Numbered from the stretch's first letter, positions 30,664-39,196 are shown. The stretch is 64,000 nt of DNA from an uncultured Tateyamaria sp. (GCF_947504105.1 NZ_CANNGP010000008.1:62001-126000); one strand, 5' to 3'. The notes: a model not told the origin generated them from the sequence alone. Made by a program: numbers and translations.

Positions 30664-31632
30664 CTATGCAAAAGCAGGCAGAATTTCCTTGGCGATCTGT
30701 TCGAGCGTCTGTTCGATATCGGCGTTGTTGTAACGCAGGTTCAGCGCGACATGGTTCACGCCGATCGCCTCAAGCGCCTTCAAGTGGTCACGTAGGAAAT
30801 CCGTGCCTGCAGCGTATCCAAGCGCGATGGGCCGCGCAGGCATCGTGGATTTGGCCATCACGTCGACATAAAGCGATTGAATGACGGGTTTACTCACATC
30901 GCAGACAGCCGAGACGCGGTCGCGATATTCGGCCACGGCGCGCTCTTGTGCCTCTAGCTTGCGGGGATAGGTGATCCACCCATCGCCATTTTCCGCCCCC
31001 CACACCGGGGATTGCTGCGCGCCGCCGGTGATGAACATCGGGACACGGCCCGAGGTCGGTTTGGGCAGCATGTCCATGTGTCCGTTCAGTCGTCCCTGTC
31101 CACTTTCATGGTTCGGAAAGCTGTCAAAGGTCGCGCGGATATAATCCACGCTGTCCCTGAACCGCGCCCCGCGGGTATCGTAATCCATGGCCAGCGCCGG
31201 ATACTCCTCGGGCCTGTCGCCAGAGGCCACCCCAAGCAGCATGCGCCCATTCGATAGAACGTCCACGGATGCCGCACCCTTGGCAACATGTGCGGGGTGG
31301 CGCAGTGGCAGGATTGTGCTGGCGATACCCAACCCAATGGTATTGGTCATCGCCGCCAGGGTTCCGAGATAGACAAACGGGTCCAGCATCTGTCCGACAT
31401 CGCCGAAAGACGGAACGTGAAACGGCACATCCCGAAGCCAGAGCGCAGAAAACCCCAATGCCTCGGCCATCTTGACACGCTCGATATGACGCTCAAGTGT
31501 GGGGACGTCCCCATCCAGACAGGCTTCCAGAGGCGTGATCAGTCCGATAGTCAACCGCCCCGGCTGGAAGGCAGAGGCATAAGCCCGGTTGAATTGTGGG
31601 AAAGGGGGTTTGGTGTGGGTACTTCCGTGCAT
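30664..31632 (-). CDS. LLM-class (luciferase-like) flavin oxidoreductase
   Basis: The 322-residue protein has a luciferase-like TIM-barrel fold and probably uses FMN. Typical features are EALGFSALWLRDVPFH, the SNGRMLLGVASGDRPEEY segment and a C-terminal YNNADIEQTLEQIA. It resembles the BA3436-type subgroup of LLM oxidoreductases, whose substrates are mostly unknown. A separate flavin reductase is not adjacent. The ATG at 31630-31632 begins MHGSTHTKPPFPQFN. It is one of three unrelated genes inserted between rplA and rplJ. Confidence 0.85.
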   Translation of the reverse strand: MHGSTHTKPPFPQFNRAYASAFQPGRLTIGLITPLEACLDGDVPTLERHIERVKMAEALGFSALWLRDVPFHVPSFGDVGQMLDPFVYLGTLAAMTNTIGLGIASTILPLRHPAHVAKGAASVDVLSNGRMLLGVASGDRPEEYPALAMDYDTRGARFRDSVDYIRATFDSFPNHESGQGRLNGHMDMLPKPTSGRVPMFITGGAQQSPVWGAENGDGWITYPRKLEAQERAVAEYRDRVSAVCDVSKPVIQSLYVDVMAKSTMPARPIALGYAAGTDFLRDHLKALEAIGVNHVALNLRYNNADIEQTLEQIAKEILPAFA

Positions 31633-32068
31633 CTTACTGTGTCATCGAACTTGTTGTCCCACAGATGGTCACAAATCGCTGAGCAAGGAAACCCAATTGG
31701 CACGGCAGGTCGTTACTACGCTGGACGCAATGACTGTGAAGCAATGTCCTGTTGCCCGGGCAACAAGAAGATGAACCAAACATACCTGGGCGGTTTCAAA
31801 GTCCGCCTTCCGCGCTGCACTGACATTCATGCCACGCGCAGCCATCGATATTGCGGGCTCAAAACCGGGTATTCAAAGACGCGTCTTCGCATCGACGGCA
31901 GCCTGAGCAGCACATGATGTTTGCACGGAACCCCGAAGCCGCCCCGTTTCGGGGGGCAGGCTACCTCGCAAGTGGTAAAAATCCGGCAAAGGCACCGTCC
32001 GGTGGGTCAAGCCTCTGATCGTCTGGGGCTTTTGCAAAATCACTAATATTCAGTGACTTGGCCGAAGG
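31633..32068. other. Intergenic region between LLM gene and rplA
   Basis: No ORF here is convincing. Two structures are visible: a perfect 16-bp palindrome TGTTGCCCGGGCAACA at 31750-31765 and a 7-bp stem CCCCGAA/TTCGGGG at 31931-31954. Both could be regulatory or remnants of mobile DNA; neither is followed by a T-run. The LLM promoter should lie here. Confidence 0.4.
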
Positions 32069-32090
32069 GTTTGTCCCCGCGGGGACAAAC
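32069..32090. repeat. Perfect 22-bp palindrome downstream of rplA
   Basis: The 22 bases are perfectly self-complementary, with core TTTGTCCCCGCGGGGACAAA. It lies just beyond the rplA terminator. Related copies lie after the OmpA-like gene (33443-33458) and, degenerate, after the acyl-CoA ligase gene (28635-28650), always close to the 3' end of a minus-strand gene. Confidence 0.8.
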
Positions 32091-32093
32091 ACA

Positions 32094-32129
32094 AGAAAAA
32101 TGGCGCGCACCCACCGGGTACGCGCCATT
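32094..32129 (-). terminator. Terminator of the rplK-rplA operon
   Basis: AATGGCGCG (32099-32107) pairs with CGCGCCATT (32121-32129), and the inner ACCC/GGGT continues the stem past one mismatch. On the minus strand it is followed by TTTTTCTTG, 22 bp after the rplA stop. It shows that rplKA is a separate unit from rplJL here. Confidence 0.9.
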
Positions 32130-32150
32130 CCACATCATCTTTCCGTCCGA

Positions 32151-32849
32151 TTACTCGGTAACGGCGTTCTCAACATCGACGCTTACGCCCGGACCCATGG
32201 TCGAGCTGAGCGAGACTTTCATCATGTAAGTCCCCTTGGCACCGGCAGGCTTTGCCTTGGCCACGGCACCAACAAAGGCGCGGATGTTTTCGACCAGTTT
32301 GGCTTCGTCAAAGGACGCTTTGCCAACACCTGCGTGCACGACGCCAGCCTTCTCGGCCTTGAACTGAACTTCGCCACCTTTGGCCGCTTTCACGGCGTCT
32401 GCGACGTCCATGGTCACGGTGCCAACCTTGGGGTTCGGCATCAGGTTACGGGGGCCCAGCACTTTACCCAGACGACCCACGATGGGCATCATGTCAGGGG
32501 TCGCGATGCATCGATCAAAGTCGATGGTGCCGCCCTGGACGGTTTCCATCAAATCCTCGGCGCCGACGATATCTGCACCGGCTGCTTGCGCTTCCTCGGC
32601 CTTGGGGCCGCGGGCGAAGACAGCGACGCGGACATCTTTGCCCGTGCCGTTGGGCAGGCCAACCACGCCGCGCACCATCTGGTCCGCGTGGCGGGGATCG
32701 ACGCCCAGGTTCATCGAGATTTCAATGGTCTCGTCGAACTTTGCCTTGGCGTTGCCTTTGACCAGGGCCACCGCGTCTTCGACGGTCAGGTTCTCTTTGC
32801 CGGCGAAGGCTTCGCGGGCCGCTGTTGTGCGTTTTCCAAGCTTTGCCAT
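32151..32849 (-). CDS. rplA: 50S ribosomal protein L1
   Basis: L1 forms the mobile stalk at the E site and typically represses the L11 operon. The protein has 232 residues with the conserved [27 protein letters not shown] and a C-terminal [16 protein letters not shown]. Its start codon lies one base after the rplK stop, indicating coupled translation. A strong terminator follows. Confidence 0.98.
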   Translation of the reverse strand: MAKLGKRTTAAREAFAGKENLTVEDAVALVKGNAKAKFDETIEISMNLGVDPRHADQMVRGVVGLPNGTGKDVRVAVFARGPKAEEAQAAGADIVGAEDLMETVQGGTIDFDRCIATPDMMPIVGRLGKVLGPRNLMPNPKVGTVTMDVADAVKAAKGGEVQFKAEKAGVVHAGVGKASFDEAKLVENIRAFVGAVAKAKPAGAKGTYMMKVSLSSTMGPGVSVDVENAVTE

Positions 32850-32850
32850 C

Positions 32851-33276
32851 TTACTTCACCTCGATGCCCATGGAGCGGGCGGAGCCCAGGATGATCTGCA
32901 TTGCGCCTTCGATGTCGTTGGCGTTCAGATCTTTCATTTTCGCTTCGGCGATTTCCTTGACCTGGGCCGCTGTCACGGTGCCCACGGTTTCACGCGACGG
33001 GTTGTTCGCGCCAGATTTCACCTTGGCCGCCCTTTTCAGATAGTAGGACGCCGGGGGCGTCTTGATATCCATGGCGAAGGATTTGTCCTGGTAGTAGGTG
33101 ATCACGGTCGGGCACGGCGCACCGGGCTCCAGATCTGCGGTCTTGGCGTTGAACGCCTTGCAGAATTCCATGATGTTGATGCCGCGCTGACCCAGGGCCG
33201 GACCAACCGGCGGGGATGGGTTTGCCTGACCGGCGGGCACCTGCAATTTCATGGTGCCGGCAAGTTTCTTGGCCAT
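32851..33276 (-). CDS. rplK: 50S ribosomal protein L11
   Basis: L11 is part of the GTPase-associated centre and is needed for RelA activation. The protein has 141 residues starting [40 protein letters not shown] and the C-terminal [11 protein letters not shown] are conserved. It leads the rplKA unit. The 187-bp upstream gap contains two palindromes (33343-33358, 33443-33458) and separates it from the OmpA-like gene; the promoter is presumably there, but no good match was seen. Confidence 0.98.
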   Translation of the reverse strand: MAKKLAGTMKLQVPAGQANPSPPVGPALGQRGINIMEFCKAFNAKTADLEPGAPCPTVITYYQDKSFAMDIKTPPASYYLKRAAKVKSGANNPSRETVGTVTAAQVKEIAEAKMKDLNANDIEGAMQIILGSARSMGIEVK

Positions 33277-33342
33277 GTGCCAATCTCCTTTTCAAACAGC
33301 CGCAGAACGCGTTCCTTGGCCTATGTTGATGTGGTCTGGTCT

Positions 33343-33358
33343 GGCGGTCGCGACCGCC
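33343..33358. repeat. 16-bp palindrome in the rplK leader
   Basis: GGCGGTCGCGACCGCC is perfectly self-complementary and lies 67 bp upstream of the rplK start. It could be a leader hairpin or protein-binding site. Confidence 0.5.
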
Positions 33359-33442
33359 GCGCCTCCCACATGGGATGCTGCAAATGCAACAAGAGCGCCG
33401 GGTACAGCGCTCCTGTCCAAATTACAAGTGTGTTTTCACGTT

Positions 33443-33458
33443 TGTCGCCGCGGGGACA
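33443..33458. repeat. Second copy of the GTCCC-GGGAC palindrome
   Basis: TGTCGCCGCGGGGACA differs from the core of the 32069-32090 palindrome by one base (C to G) and lies 5 bp beyond the stop codon of the OmpA-like gene. On the minus strand no T-run follows. Confidence 0.6.
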
Positions 33459-33463
33459 GGCTG

Positions 33464-34642
33464 TCAGCCCTCTTCGAGGATCACGTCGAAGCGCACGCGG
33501 CTACCGGGCAGACCGGCGTCGTTCAGGGGGCGGGACGGTGCGGCGATGATGATCTCTTCCGCAGCGACCCCACGGCCCACCAGCATTGCCATCAGCGCCT
33601 TGGCACGCAGCAGGCCTGTTGCCACACCCTCACCGGCTTGCAGATCACCTGCATGGTGGCCAATCACGCGCAGGCGGGCATGCGGACATTCCATGGCCAG
33701 GGTGGCCAGCCCCATGGCAGTGTCCAGATCACCCGACCCAAGCGAGACGGAGCGTGGCGCATAGAACAGCGTGGTGCTGTCAACGGCGCGCTGCAACTCT
33801 GTCACGCAGGATGCGGTCGCCCAGGGTTGCCTGACCGCAGGCGTGCGCACCGCAACCCGGGTGACGTTGTCAACAATCGAGAACTCGACACGGCGATCGT
33901 AGTAAGAGCTGGGCTGTGCCCCAACAACGCCCGACGGCTGGCGATCCCCGAGACCTTCCGCAACGAACATGCTGGTGTCGATACCGGACGCACCGATCAG
34001 TTTGATGACCTGCTCCGCGCGGGCCCGGCTGAGACGCAGGTTCGCGGCCGGATCACCAGACGGATCCGAATGTCCTTCAACCTGAATCTGCACGCCCGGG
34101 CAGGTTTGTGCGATCAGACCCAAAAGGCGGCCCTGCTCGATCCCTCCTTGGTCCGCGTTCAAACCACCACTTGGGAAGTAGACGCGCGCCTGACCAGCCA
34201 TGGTTCGCAGATCCTCCATGCACTGCTGCTGCGCCCCTACCCCAAACGTGTTGGCATTGAAGAACGGGGCAGCCGGGGCCGGGGCCAATGCGGCAGTCCG
34301 CTGGGGCACCGCTTGCACGGCAGGCGCAGACTGAGGGAATGTTGCCCCGGCCAGAGGCTGTGCCTGGGCACTGGATGTGCCGACGGTGGTCAGTGTTGCT
34401 TCGGGTCCGGCCTGACGCGCAACAACCTCTTCTACCTCGGTCACGGCCGCGGGCAACACGGCGGTGGTTTGCGTGGATTGGGGCTGCACAGCCGATGTAG
34501 CTGCTGCGCTTGTAAATGTCTGTTCACCTATCGGCGCGTCAGCATCCCCTCCGCCCAGTTCCAGAAATCCGGATGCTGCAAACACAATTGCGGCAGATGG
34601 GACCAGCCACGGCAGGCTGTCCCGCAAATACGTCAATGCCAT
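33464..34642 (-). CDS. OmpA-family protein with two tandem OmpA-like domains
   Basis: The protein has 392 residues. A single N-terminal hydrophobic segment (about 11-29) is followed by an Ala/Pro/Thr-rich linker to about residue 130. An OmpA C-terminal-like peptidoglycan-binding domain runs over 139-257, with VEGHSDPSGD (188-197) and LRLSRARAEQV (202-212). A second, diverged copy lies at 278-390: both start with Cys (141, 279), both carry a GHS/GHH turn, and both end in a RRVEFSI or SRVRFDVIL strand. The second has lost the Asp/Arg signature. It is probably anchored in the inner membrane and touches the cell wall. It sits between nusG and rplK, normally neighbours. Confidence 0.85.
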   Translation of the reverse strand: MALTYLRDSLPWLVPSAAIVFAASGFLELGGGDADAPIGEQTFTSAAATSAVQPQSTQTTAVLPAAVTEVEEVVARQAGPEATLTTVGTSSAQAQPLAGATFPQSAPAVQAVPQRTAALAPAPAAPFFNANTFGVGAQQQCMEDLRTMAGQARVYFPSGGLNADQGGIEQGRLLGLIAQTCPGVQIQVEGHSDPSGDPAANLRLSRARAEQVIKLIGASGIDTSMFVAEGLGDRQPSGVVGAQPSSYYDRRVEFSIVDNVTRVAVRTPAVRQPWATASCVTELQRAVDSTTLFYAPRSVSLGSGDLDTAMGLATLAMECPHARLRVIGHHAGDLQAGEGVATGLLRAKALMAMLVGRGVAAEEIIIAAPSRPLNDAGLPGSRVRFDVILEEG

Positions 34643-34796
34643 AGAATATCCCCCAGATACGCTGCTCGGCCTTCAATGGCACATCTACATCGTGTGTCTG
34701 CATCAACCAGTAGGCGACAATCCGCCACCTTCGTCAACAGGGCCTGTGGATTATCCTGTGGATAATTTTCAATTTCTGAATTTTTTCATGCACAGA

Positions 34797-34827
34797 ATCA
34801 AAAAAGGCGCCCTTGCGTGCGCCCTTT
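34797..34827 (-). terminator. Terminator downstream of nusG
   Basis: GGCGC (34806-34810) and GCGCC (34819-34823) form a short stem extended by flanking A/T pairs. On the minus strand it is followed by TTTTTTGATT, about 20 bp after the nusG stop. Confidence 0.75.
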
Positions 34828-34847
34828 CAAATAGTTCAGCGATCCGG

Positions 34848-35381
34848 TCAGATCTGTTTGGTGACTTGCGTGTATTCAAGTTCGACTGGCGTTTCGCGGC
34901 CAAAGATCGAAACGGTAACTTTCAGGCGCTGGTTGTCCTCGTCGACCTCTTCGACCATGCCGTCGAAATCCTCGAACGGACCATCGTTGACCTTGACCTT
35001 TTCGCCCACCTCGAAGCTGATCATCAGCTTCGGCGCTTCTTCACCTTCCTGAACACGGTTCAGAATCTGGTTCACTTCGGCGTCGCGCATCGGCATCGGA
35101 CGGCCCTGCGGACCCAGAAAGCCGGTGACGCGGTTGATCGAGTTGATCAGGTGATACCCTTGGTCCGACATTTCCATGTGCACGAGCACATAGCCGGGCA
35201 TGAAGCGGCGTTCGGTCGTCACTTTCTTGCCGCGACGGATTTCGATCACCTCTTCGGTCGGGACCAGCACTTCGTCGATCTGATCCTCAAGGCCGTTTTC
35301 CTCGACCGAGGTTCGGATTTGCTCGGCAATCTTCTTTTCGAAATTCGAAAGAACACTGACCGAATACCACCGTTTCGCCAT
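34848..35381 (-). CDS. nusG: Transcription termination/antitermination protein NusG
   Basis: NusG binds RNA polymerase and links it to Rho or to ribosomal S10. The protein has 177 residues: the NGN domain begins MAKRWYSVSVLSNFEKKIAEQI and includes FMPGYVLVHMEM and VTGFLGP; the C-terminal KOW domain holds FEVGEKVKVNDGPFEDFDGMVEEVD. It follows secE by 168 bp with no other gene between, and a terminator lies downstream. Confidence 0.98.
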   Translation of the reverse strand: MAKRWYSVSVLSNFEKKIAEQIRTSVEENGLEDQIDEVLVPTEEVIEIRRGKKVTTERRFMPGYVLVHMEMSDQGYHLINSINRVTGFLGPQGRPMPMRDAEVNQILNRVQEGEEAPKLMISFEVGEKVKVNDGPFEDFDGMVEEVDEDNQRLKVTVSIFGRETPVELEYTQVTKQI

Positions 35382-35549
35382 TTTGTTTCTGGCCCCTCGC
35401 CCGATTTGTTACGTGTCGTGCAGCAGCTCGTGCCACCGCCCTGAATAAAAAGCGGCGCGGGGCTCGAATCGCCGCGCGCCTGTTTCAGATCAGGATCGGG
35501 AAATACTCCGCACCATATCAAAGTGCAAGAGGGTCGCGCGGGTTACGCG

Positions 35550-35747
35550 TTACCCGAAGGTCGTCAACACCATCTCGAGCCCACCACGGATCAAGATGTC
35601 AACAAGGGCGAAAAACACAGCCGTCAGAGCCGCGAGAATAAAGACCATGACAGTGGTCAGGAGTACCTCGCGCCGGGTCGGCCACACCACTTTCGCGACT
35701 TCCGAGCGAACCTGCTGGATGAACTGAAGTGGGTTGGTTGTGGCCAT
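35550..35747 (-). CDS. secE: Preprotein translocase subunit SecE
   Basis: This is the essential small subunit of the SecYEG channel. The protein has 65 residues: an amphipathic N-terminal helix with the conserved VRSEVAKVVWPTRREVLLTT and one transmembrane helix (VFILAALTAVFFALVDILI). It is the short single-span form usual in Alphaproteobacteria. It lies between the conserved membrane protein at 35851 and nusG. Confidence 0.96.
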   Translation of the reverse strand: MATTNPLQFIQQVRSEVAKVVWPTRREVLLTTVMVFILAALTAVFFALVDILIRGGLEMVLTTFG

Positions 35748-35802
35748 GGATCATGTCCTTTGCTGCGGATGGACCGCATGTAACGGCAGTCAAGAATGAA
35801 TT

Positions 35803-35826
35803 CAAGGCGGGATTGCGCCCGCCTTG
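35803..35826 (-). terminator. Hairpin between the conserved membrane protein and secE
   Basis: A perfect 9-bp stem CAAGGCGGG / CCCGCCTTG has a 6-base loop. It lies 24 bp after the stop of the upstream gene. On the minus strand it is followed by AATTCATTCTTG, only a weak T-tract, so it may be a partial terminator or an mRNA boundary. Confidence 0.6.
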
Positions 35827-35850
35827 CCCGACCACGCGTGTTGCGCGGTG

Positions 35851-36558
35851 TCAGCTTTCCTGTGCCATCCTATGCAAACGGTCGGCCACAACTTCCTGAT
35901 GCTCGGCCTCGGCCATCTGCAGGGCCTGGAAGTCAGGCATATAGAGGCCGTCAACCATACCGTCCGGGAACAGATCAAGCACGCTGTCCCAACGATAGGC
36001 AAATGCATCGAGTTTCACGCGCAATTCTTCAGCACGTGCCGTGTCTTTTGCCTCGACCTGGTTCAGCCAGCCCATGATAGCAGTCCAGATACGATCTGTC
36101 CCCAAGGTGAGGAACGCCCCCGCAACCAGGGCAAGGGCAATGGCGGCTCCGATCACGAACCAGTGCGGACGCAGAACAAAAAGCAATGCGGCGCTGGCAA
36201 GCGCGACGTGGCGTGTTCTGGGCTGAAATCCACGAACCTGCGCGATCACGTTTGCCAAGGGGCGGAATATGCGCGCACGTTTCTGGACCTGCACGTCGGG
36301 TGCCAATTCTGGCAGATCTGTTGCACGACGGTGCGGTGCAGCTTCCGATGCACGCTGGTCAAATGCACGTGGCGCGTCTGTCCGATCGGCGGCGTGCTGG
36401 CCTATACCGCCGCGCTGCGCCACCTTTTGTATCGCTTTGGTCTTGCGCGGCTGCGGCTTGGATGGGCCACCTTCGTCCGTCAGGACCGAACGGATCATCG
36501 ACATCGTCTCTTCCTCACTTGCGGTGTGAGGTTGACCGGGGATCAACGTGTATTTCAT
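35851..36558 (-). CDS. Conserved hypothetical membrane protein
   Basis: The 235-residue protein has no named family I recognise. A polar, charged N-terminal half (Gln/Arg/Pro-rich, residues 1-110) is followed by two hydrophobic segments, ALASAALLFVL and VIGAAIALALVAGAFL, and a C-terminal soluble helix with KDTARAEELRVKLDAFAYRWD and HQEVVADRLHRMAQES that looks coiled-coil. The ATG at 36556-36558 has AAGGA eight bases upstream; the frame is open to 36621. Its place between tRNA-Trp and secE suggests it is a stable neighbour in this group. Confidence 0.7.
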   Translation of the reverse strand: MKYTLIPGQPHTASEEETMSMIRSVLTDEGGPSKPQPRKTKAIQKVAQRGGIGQHAADRTDAPRAFDQRASEAAPHRRATDLPELAPDVQVQKRARIFRPLANVIAQVRGFQPRTRHVALASAALLFVLRPHWFVIGAAIALALVAGAFLTLGTDRIWTAIMGWLNQVEAKDTARAEELRVKLDAFAYRWDSVLDLFPDGMVDGLYMPDFQALQMAEAEHQEVVADRLHRMAQES

Positions 36559-36996
36559 CGACAGCTTCCTTGCCCCGACACCAATTGGGGCTCCATTTAT
36601 CAGCCCGGGCAGATCGGGCATTTTTTACTAATCCGCGCGGTGCGGATGAGGCAAAGCTAGGGCTGGAATGTGCGGCGCACGTGTCAGAGATGTGGCGAAA
36701 AAAGGCACTGGGGCGGGAACCGGAACAACGCTGTTTCGCAGCCCTGACTGTTTCTGAAACGCGCCCTACAGCGTCGGTGTTTTCACACCTCGACCACAGT
36801 TTGGGCGCATTTAGGTGAGTCGGTTTCAGGTCCGAACCGCGCGCCACAATCGTATCCCGGTCGGACGTTGGGGTATTGGCAGGGCCATGGCGCGTGGTCT
36901 CAGAACAGGCTGCCCCGGCAACAGCCAAGCATACCATGCGAAAAACACACGATCCTGGGGACGTTTTCCTGTGAGTGGTGGAAGAGTGTGTTGTGG
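36559..36996. other. Intergenic region between tRNA-Trp and the membrane protein
   Basis: 438 bp with no supported ORF. It should contain the promoter of the membrane-protein/secE/nusG unit; a clear -35/-10 pair was not found, and read-through from the tRNA-Trp promoter is possible because no strong terminator follows the tRNA. Confidence 0.35.
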
Positions 36997-37072
36997 TGGC
37001 AGGGGCAGCAGGGTTCGAACCCGCGACCTACGGTTTTGGAGACCGTCGCTCTACCAGCTGAGCTATACCCCT
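36997..37072 (-). tRNA. trnW: tRNA-Trp (CCA anticodon)
   Basis: This is a 76-nt cloverleaf with encoded CCA. The acceptor AGGGGTA pairs with TGCCCCT through one G-U, the D-arm contains AGCTCAGCTGGTAGAGC, the anticodon loop is CTCCAAA and reads CCA, and the T-loop is GGTTCGAACCC. The discriminator base is G, as expected for bacterial tRNA-Trp. It sits upstream of secE-nusG, the position of tRNA-Trp in many bacteria. A near-consensus promoter lies directly upstream. Confidence 0.97.
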
Positions 37073-37084
37073 TCGCGCTGGACT

Positions 37085-37113
37085 GAATTACGCGGCACGT
37101 TCGCGGTTTGCAA
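37085..37113 (-). promoter_or_regulatory. Promoter of tRNA-Trp
   Basis: TTGCAA (-35, 37108-37113) and TAATTC (-10, 37085-37090) are separated by 17 bp on the minus strand. Initiation about 6 bp before the tRNA 5' end fits a stable-RNA promoter. Confidence 0.7.
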
Positions 37114-37121
37114 GGGTGAAT

Positions 37122-38360
37122 TCAGGCTGCTGTTCGCGAAGTATGGTAACGGCTGGATTGGACGATGCCGGCATCGAAGAGATGGGCGATTTCCGTGTCC
37201 GACAGGCGGGCCACGTCACCCAGCAACTCTTCGGTATGTGCCCCGAGGGCTGGTGCCGGCACCGCCGGGTGTCGTTCCATCACGCCGAAGCTGGCAGGGT
37301 GCCTGGGCACCGGGAAGCGGCCAAGGCCCGGCTGGTTCAGCATTTCGAACATCGGATTGTCCGGTCCGAGGTCGGGATCCTCGGCCAAGGCTTCGCGGAC
37401 CGTGCGGAATTCGGACCATGTCAGCCCTGCACGGTCGAAGTTATCACGGAAGTCCGACACCCGCCGCGCAGCGAACCATGGGCGTAAGATGTCGGTGATC
37501 TCTGCCCGTCGCCGCCACCGCTCGCCCTCATTCTGCAGCGACACACCATAGCGGCGTTCCAGCGCGTCCATGGCATTCTGCGTGCCGGTGGCCTTGACCA
37601 AACCACGCCATTGCCGGTCAGTCAGCCCGATCACCATGACACGGCGGCCATCGGCGCAGACGAAATCCTGGCCATAGGCTCCGTACAGCGCATTGCCCGC
37701 CCTTGTGCGGTCGCAGGGGTTCAGGGCTGCATCGCCGATCATGCCAAGATGGCCGATCGCGGCTGCAGCAACATCCTTGAGTGCAAGCCGAACCTGCTGC
37801 CCACCCCCGCCCCGCAAACGATGCCGTTCAGAGGCCAGCAAGGCAGACACGCACATGTTGCCAGCGATCAAATCCCATGCGGGCAAGGCATGCGCCACCG
37901 GGTCATGTGACCCTTCCGGCCCGGTCATATGTGGCACACCAAGTGCCGGGTTGACGGTGTAATCGACCTGAGGCCTGCCGTGCCGATCCCCGGACAGGGT
38001 GACCGTGACAATATCATCCCGAAGGCCGCGCAGCGTATCATGATCCAGCCAGCCGTGCGCAGGCAGGTTGGTGAGAAACAGCCCCGCGTCATCCTCCGGT
38101 GCAGCAACCAGCTGCTGCACCAATTCGCGGCCGCTGGGGTGGCGGGTGTCGACGGCAATGGATTTCTTACCCTTGTTCAGACCAGCCCAGAACAGGCTTT
38201 GGCCAGAGGGCGCAAGAGGCCAGCGCCCTGCATCGAGACCACCGCCGATCCGGTCGACCCGGATCACCTCGGCCCCCATTTGGGCCAACGTCATGCCCGC
38301 GAGTGGTACCGCCACGAAGGCGGAGTGTTCGACAACGCGCATACCGGACAAGATTGTCAT
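37122..38360 (-). CDS. CaiB/BaiF family (type III) CoA-transferase
   Basis: The 412-residue protein is a family III CoA-transferase, moving CoA between acids in an ordered sequential mechanism. Typical features are the N-terminal MTILSGMRVVEHSAFVAVPL, LAQMGAEVIRVD, GLNKGKKSIAVD and an ERRYGVS region near residue 265. The ATG at 38358-38360 is chosen because GGGAGGA lies eight bases upstream; it overlaps the upstream MaoC stop by 4 bp (ATGA). With a MaoC-type hydratase partner, plausible substrates are C5 dicarboxylates such as mesaconate or itaconate; no citramalyl-CoA lyase is present. Confidence 0.88.
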   Translation of the reverse strand: MTILSGMRVVEHSAFVAVPLAGMTLAQMGAEVIRVDRIGGGLDAGRWPLAPSGQSLFWAGLNKGKKSIAVDTRHPSGRELVQQLVAAPEDDAGLFLTNLPAHGWLDHDTLRGLRDDIVTVTLSGDRHGRPQVDYTVNPALGVPHMTGPEGSHDPVAHALPAWDLIAGNMCVSALLASERHRLRGGGGQQVRLALKDVAAAAIGHLGMIGDAALNPCDRTRAGNALYGAYGQDFVCADGRRVMVIGLTDRQWRGLVKATGTQNAMDALERRYGVSLQNEGERWRRRAEITDILRPWFAARRVSDFRDNFDRAGLTWSEFRTVREALAEDPDLGPDNPMFEMLNQPGLGRFPVPRHPASFGVMERHPAVPAPALGAHTEELLGDVARLSDTEIAHLFDAGIVQSSRYHTSRTAA

Positions 38361-39196
38361 TGCGTGTCCTCCCACATCGCGGTGGCTTGCATGCCCTGAT
38401 GCCCGCGCTGGCCTGTGAAGAGGGACAGAACGCCATCTTCTTCTGTTGTGCAGATGTCGAGCGACGTGCCCACAAACAGGGGGTGCACGGCCCGGAAGTC
38501 GAAGTAACTTGGTGGGCGCTGTCTTGTCTCGATGGCGTGCCGCATCAGCAGCGCGGCTTGCAACGGGCCATGAATGACCAGACCGGGGTACTTTTCGACA
38601 GACCGGGCATAGTCCAGATCATAGTGGATCCGGTGCGCGTTGAAGGTGACGGCCGAGTACCGGAACAGCAGCGTCGCAGACATGTCGGCACGTTCGGTCG
38701 TTTCCGCGGGCATTGGTCGCTTCTTTGGTGGCGTGAAGCGCTCGGGCATTGGCAGATACACGATGTCCTGACGTTCTTCGATGGCCAATCCTTGCGGCCC
38801 GACAATTCTGTGATCGAGGGTCACGAACGCCATGGGACCGGACGCCGTGGTTTTTGTATCTACCGAACTAACGGCCGTATGCCGGTGCAATATGTCGCCC
38901 ACGCGGATCGGTGCGTGGAAGCTCAGAGCACCCCCAGCCCACATCCTGCGCGGCAGACCAAGCGGCGGCAGCAATGCGCCTGGCGCAGGATGCCCGTCAG
39001 CGCCGAGATGGTCCGTATGGGCCACGGGCACGAAAGCACTCCAGTGCCAGAGGGCGGGAAGCAGATCACCGGCACGGGGTAATAGGTCATCGGACCTGCC
39101 AAGTGTGGCGTGCAGCTTTGCGGCCATCGATTGGTCGATGCCGCCAACGTCCGACAGGCTTCGTCCGACCCACGCATCTACGTTCACCTGGTCCAT
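38357..39196 (-). CDS. MaoC-type hydratase (mesaconyl-C4-CoA / 3-methylfumaryl-CoA hydratase-like)
   Basis: The 279-residue double hot-dog protein has an N-terminal FAS1-type dehydratase-like half (RMWAGGALSFHAPIRVGD) and a C-terminal half with FNAHRIHYDLDYA, the catalytic-loop pattern of bacterial MaoC hydratases. Length and arrangement match the HTD2/Meh group, which hydrates mesaconyl-C4-CoA or 3-methylfumaryl-CoA. GGAGGG lies upstream of the ATG at 39194-39196. It is co-transcribed with and translationally coupled to the CoA-transferase, supporting a two-step activation-hydration route. Confidence 0.8.
   Translation of the reverse strand: MDQVNVDAWVGRSLSDVGGIDQSMAAKLHATLGRSDDLLPRAGDLLPALWHWSAFVPVAHTDHLGADGHPAPGALLPPLGLPRRMWAGGALSFHAPIRVGDILHRHTAVSSVDTKTTASGPMAFVTLDHRIVGPQGLAIEERQDIVYLPMPERFTPPKKRPMPAETTERADMSATLLFRYSAVTFNAHRIHYDLDYARSVEKYPGLVIHGPLQAALLMRHAIETRQRPPSYFDFRAVHPLFVGTSLDICTTEEDGVLSLFTGQRGHQGMQATAMWEDTQ

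Noticed and set aside
31750-31765. The palindrome TGTTGCCCGGGCAACA as a transposon end or attachment site
   Set aside because: There is no partner copy, target duplication, integrase or transposase nearby, so only the palindrome itself is reported.
36515-36937. A 140-codon minus-strand frame upstream of the secE-linked membrane protein
   Set aside because: It overlaps that gene's start, lacks a ribosome-binding site and has no recognisable features.
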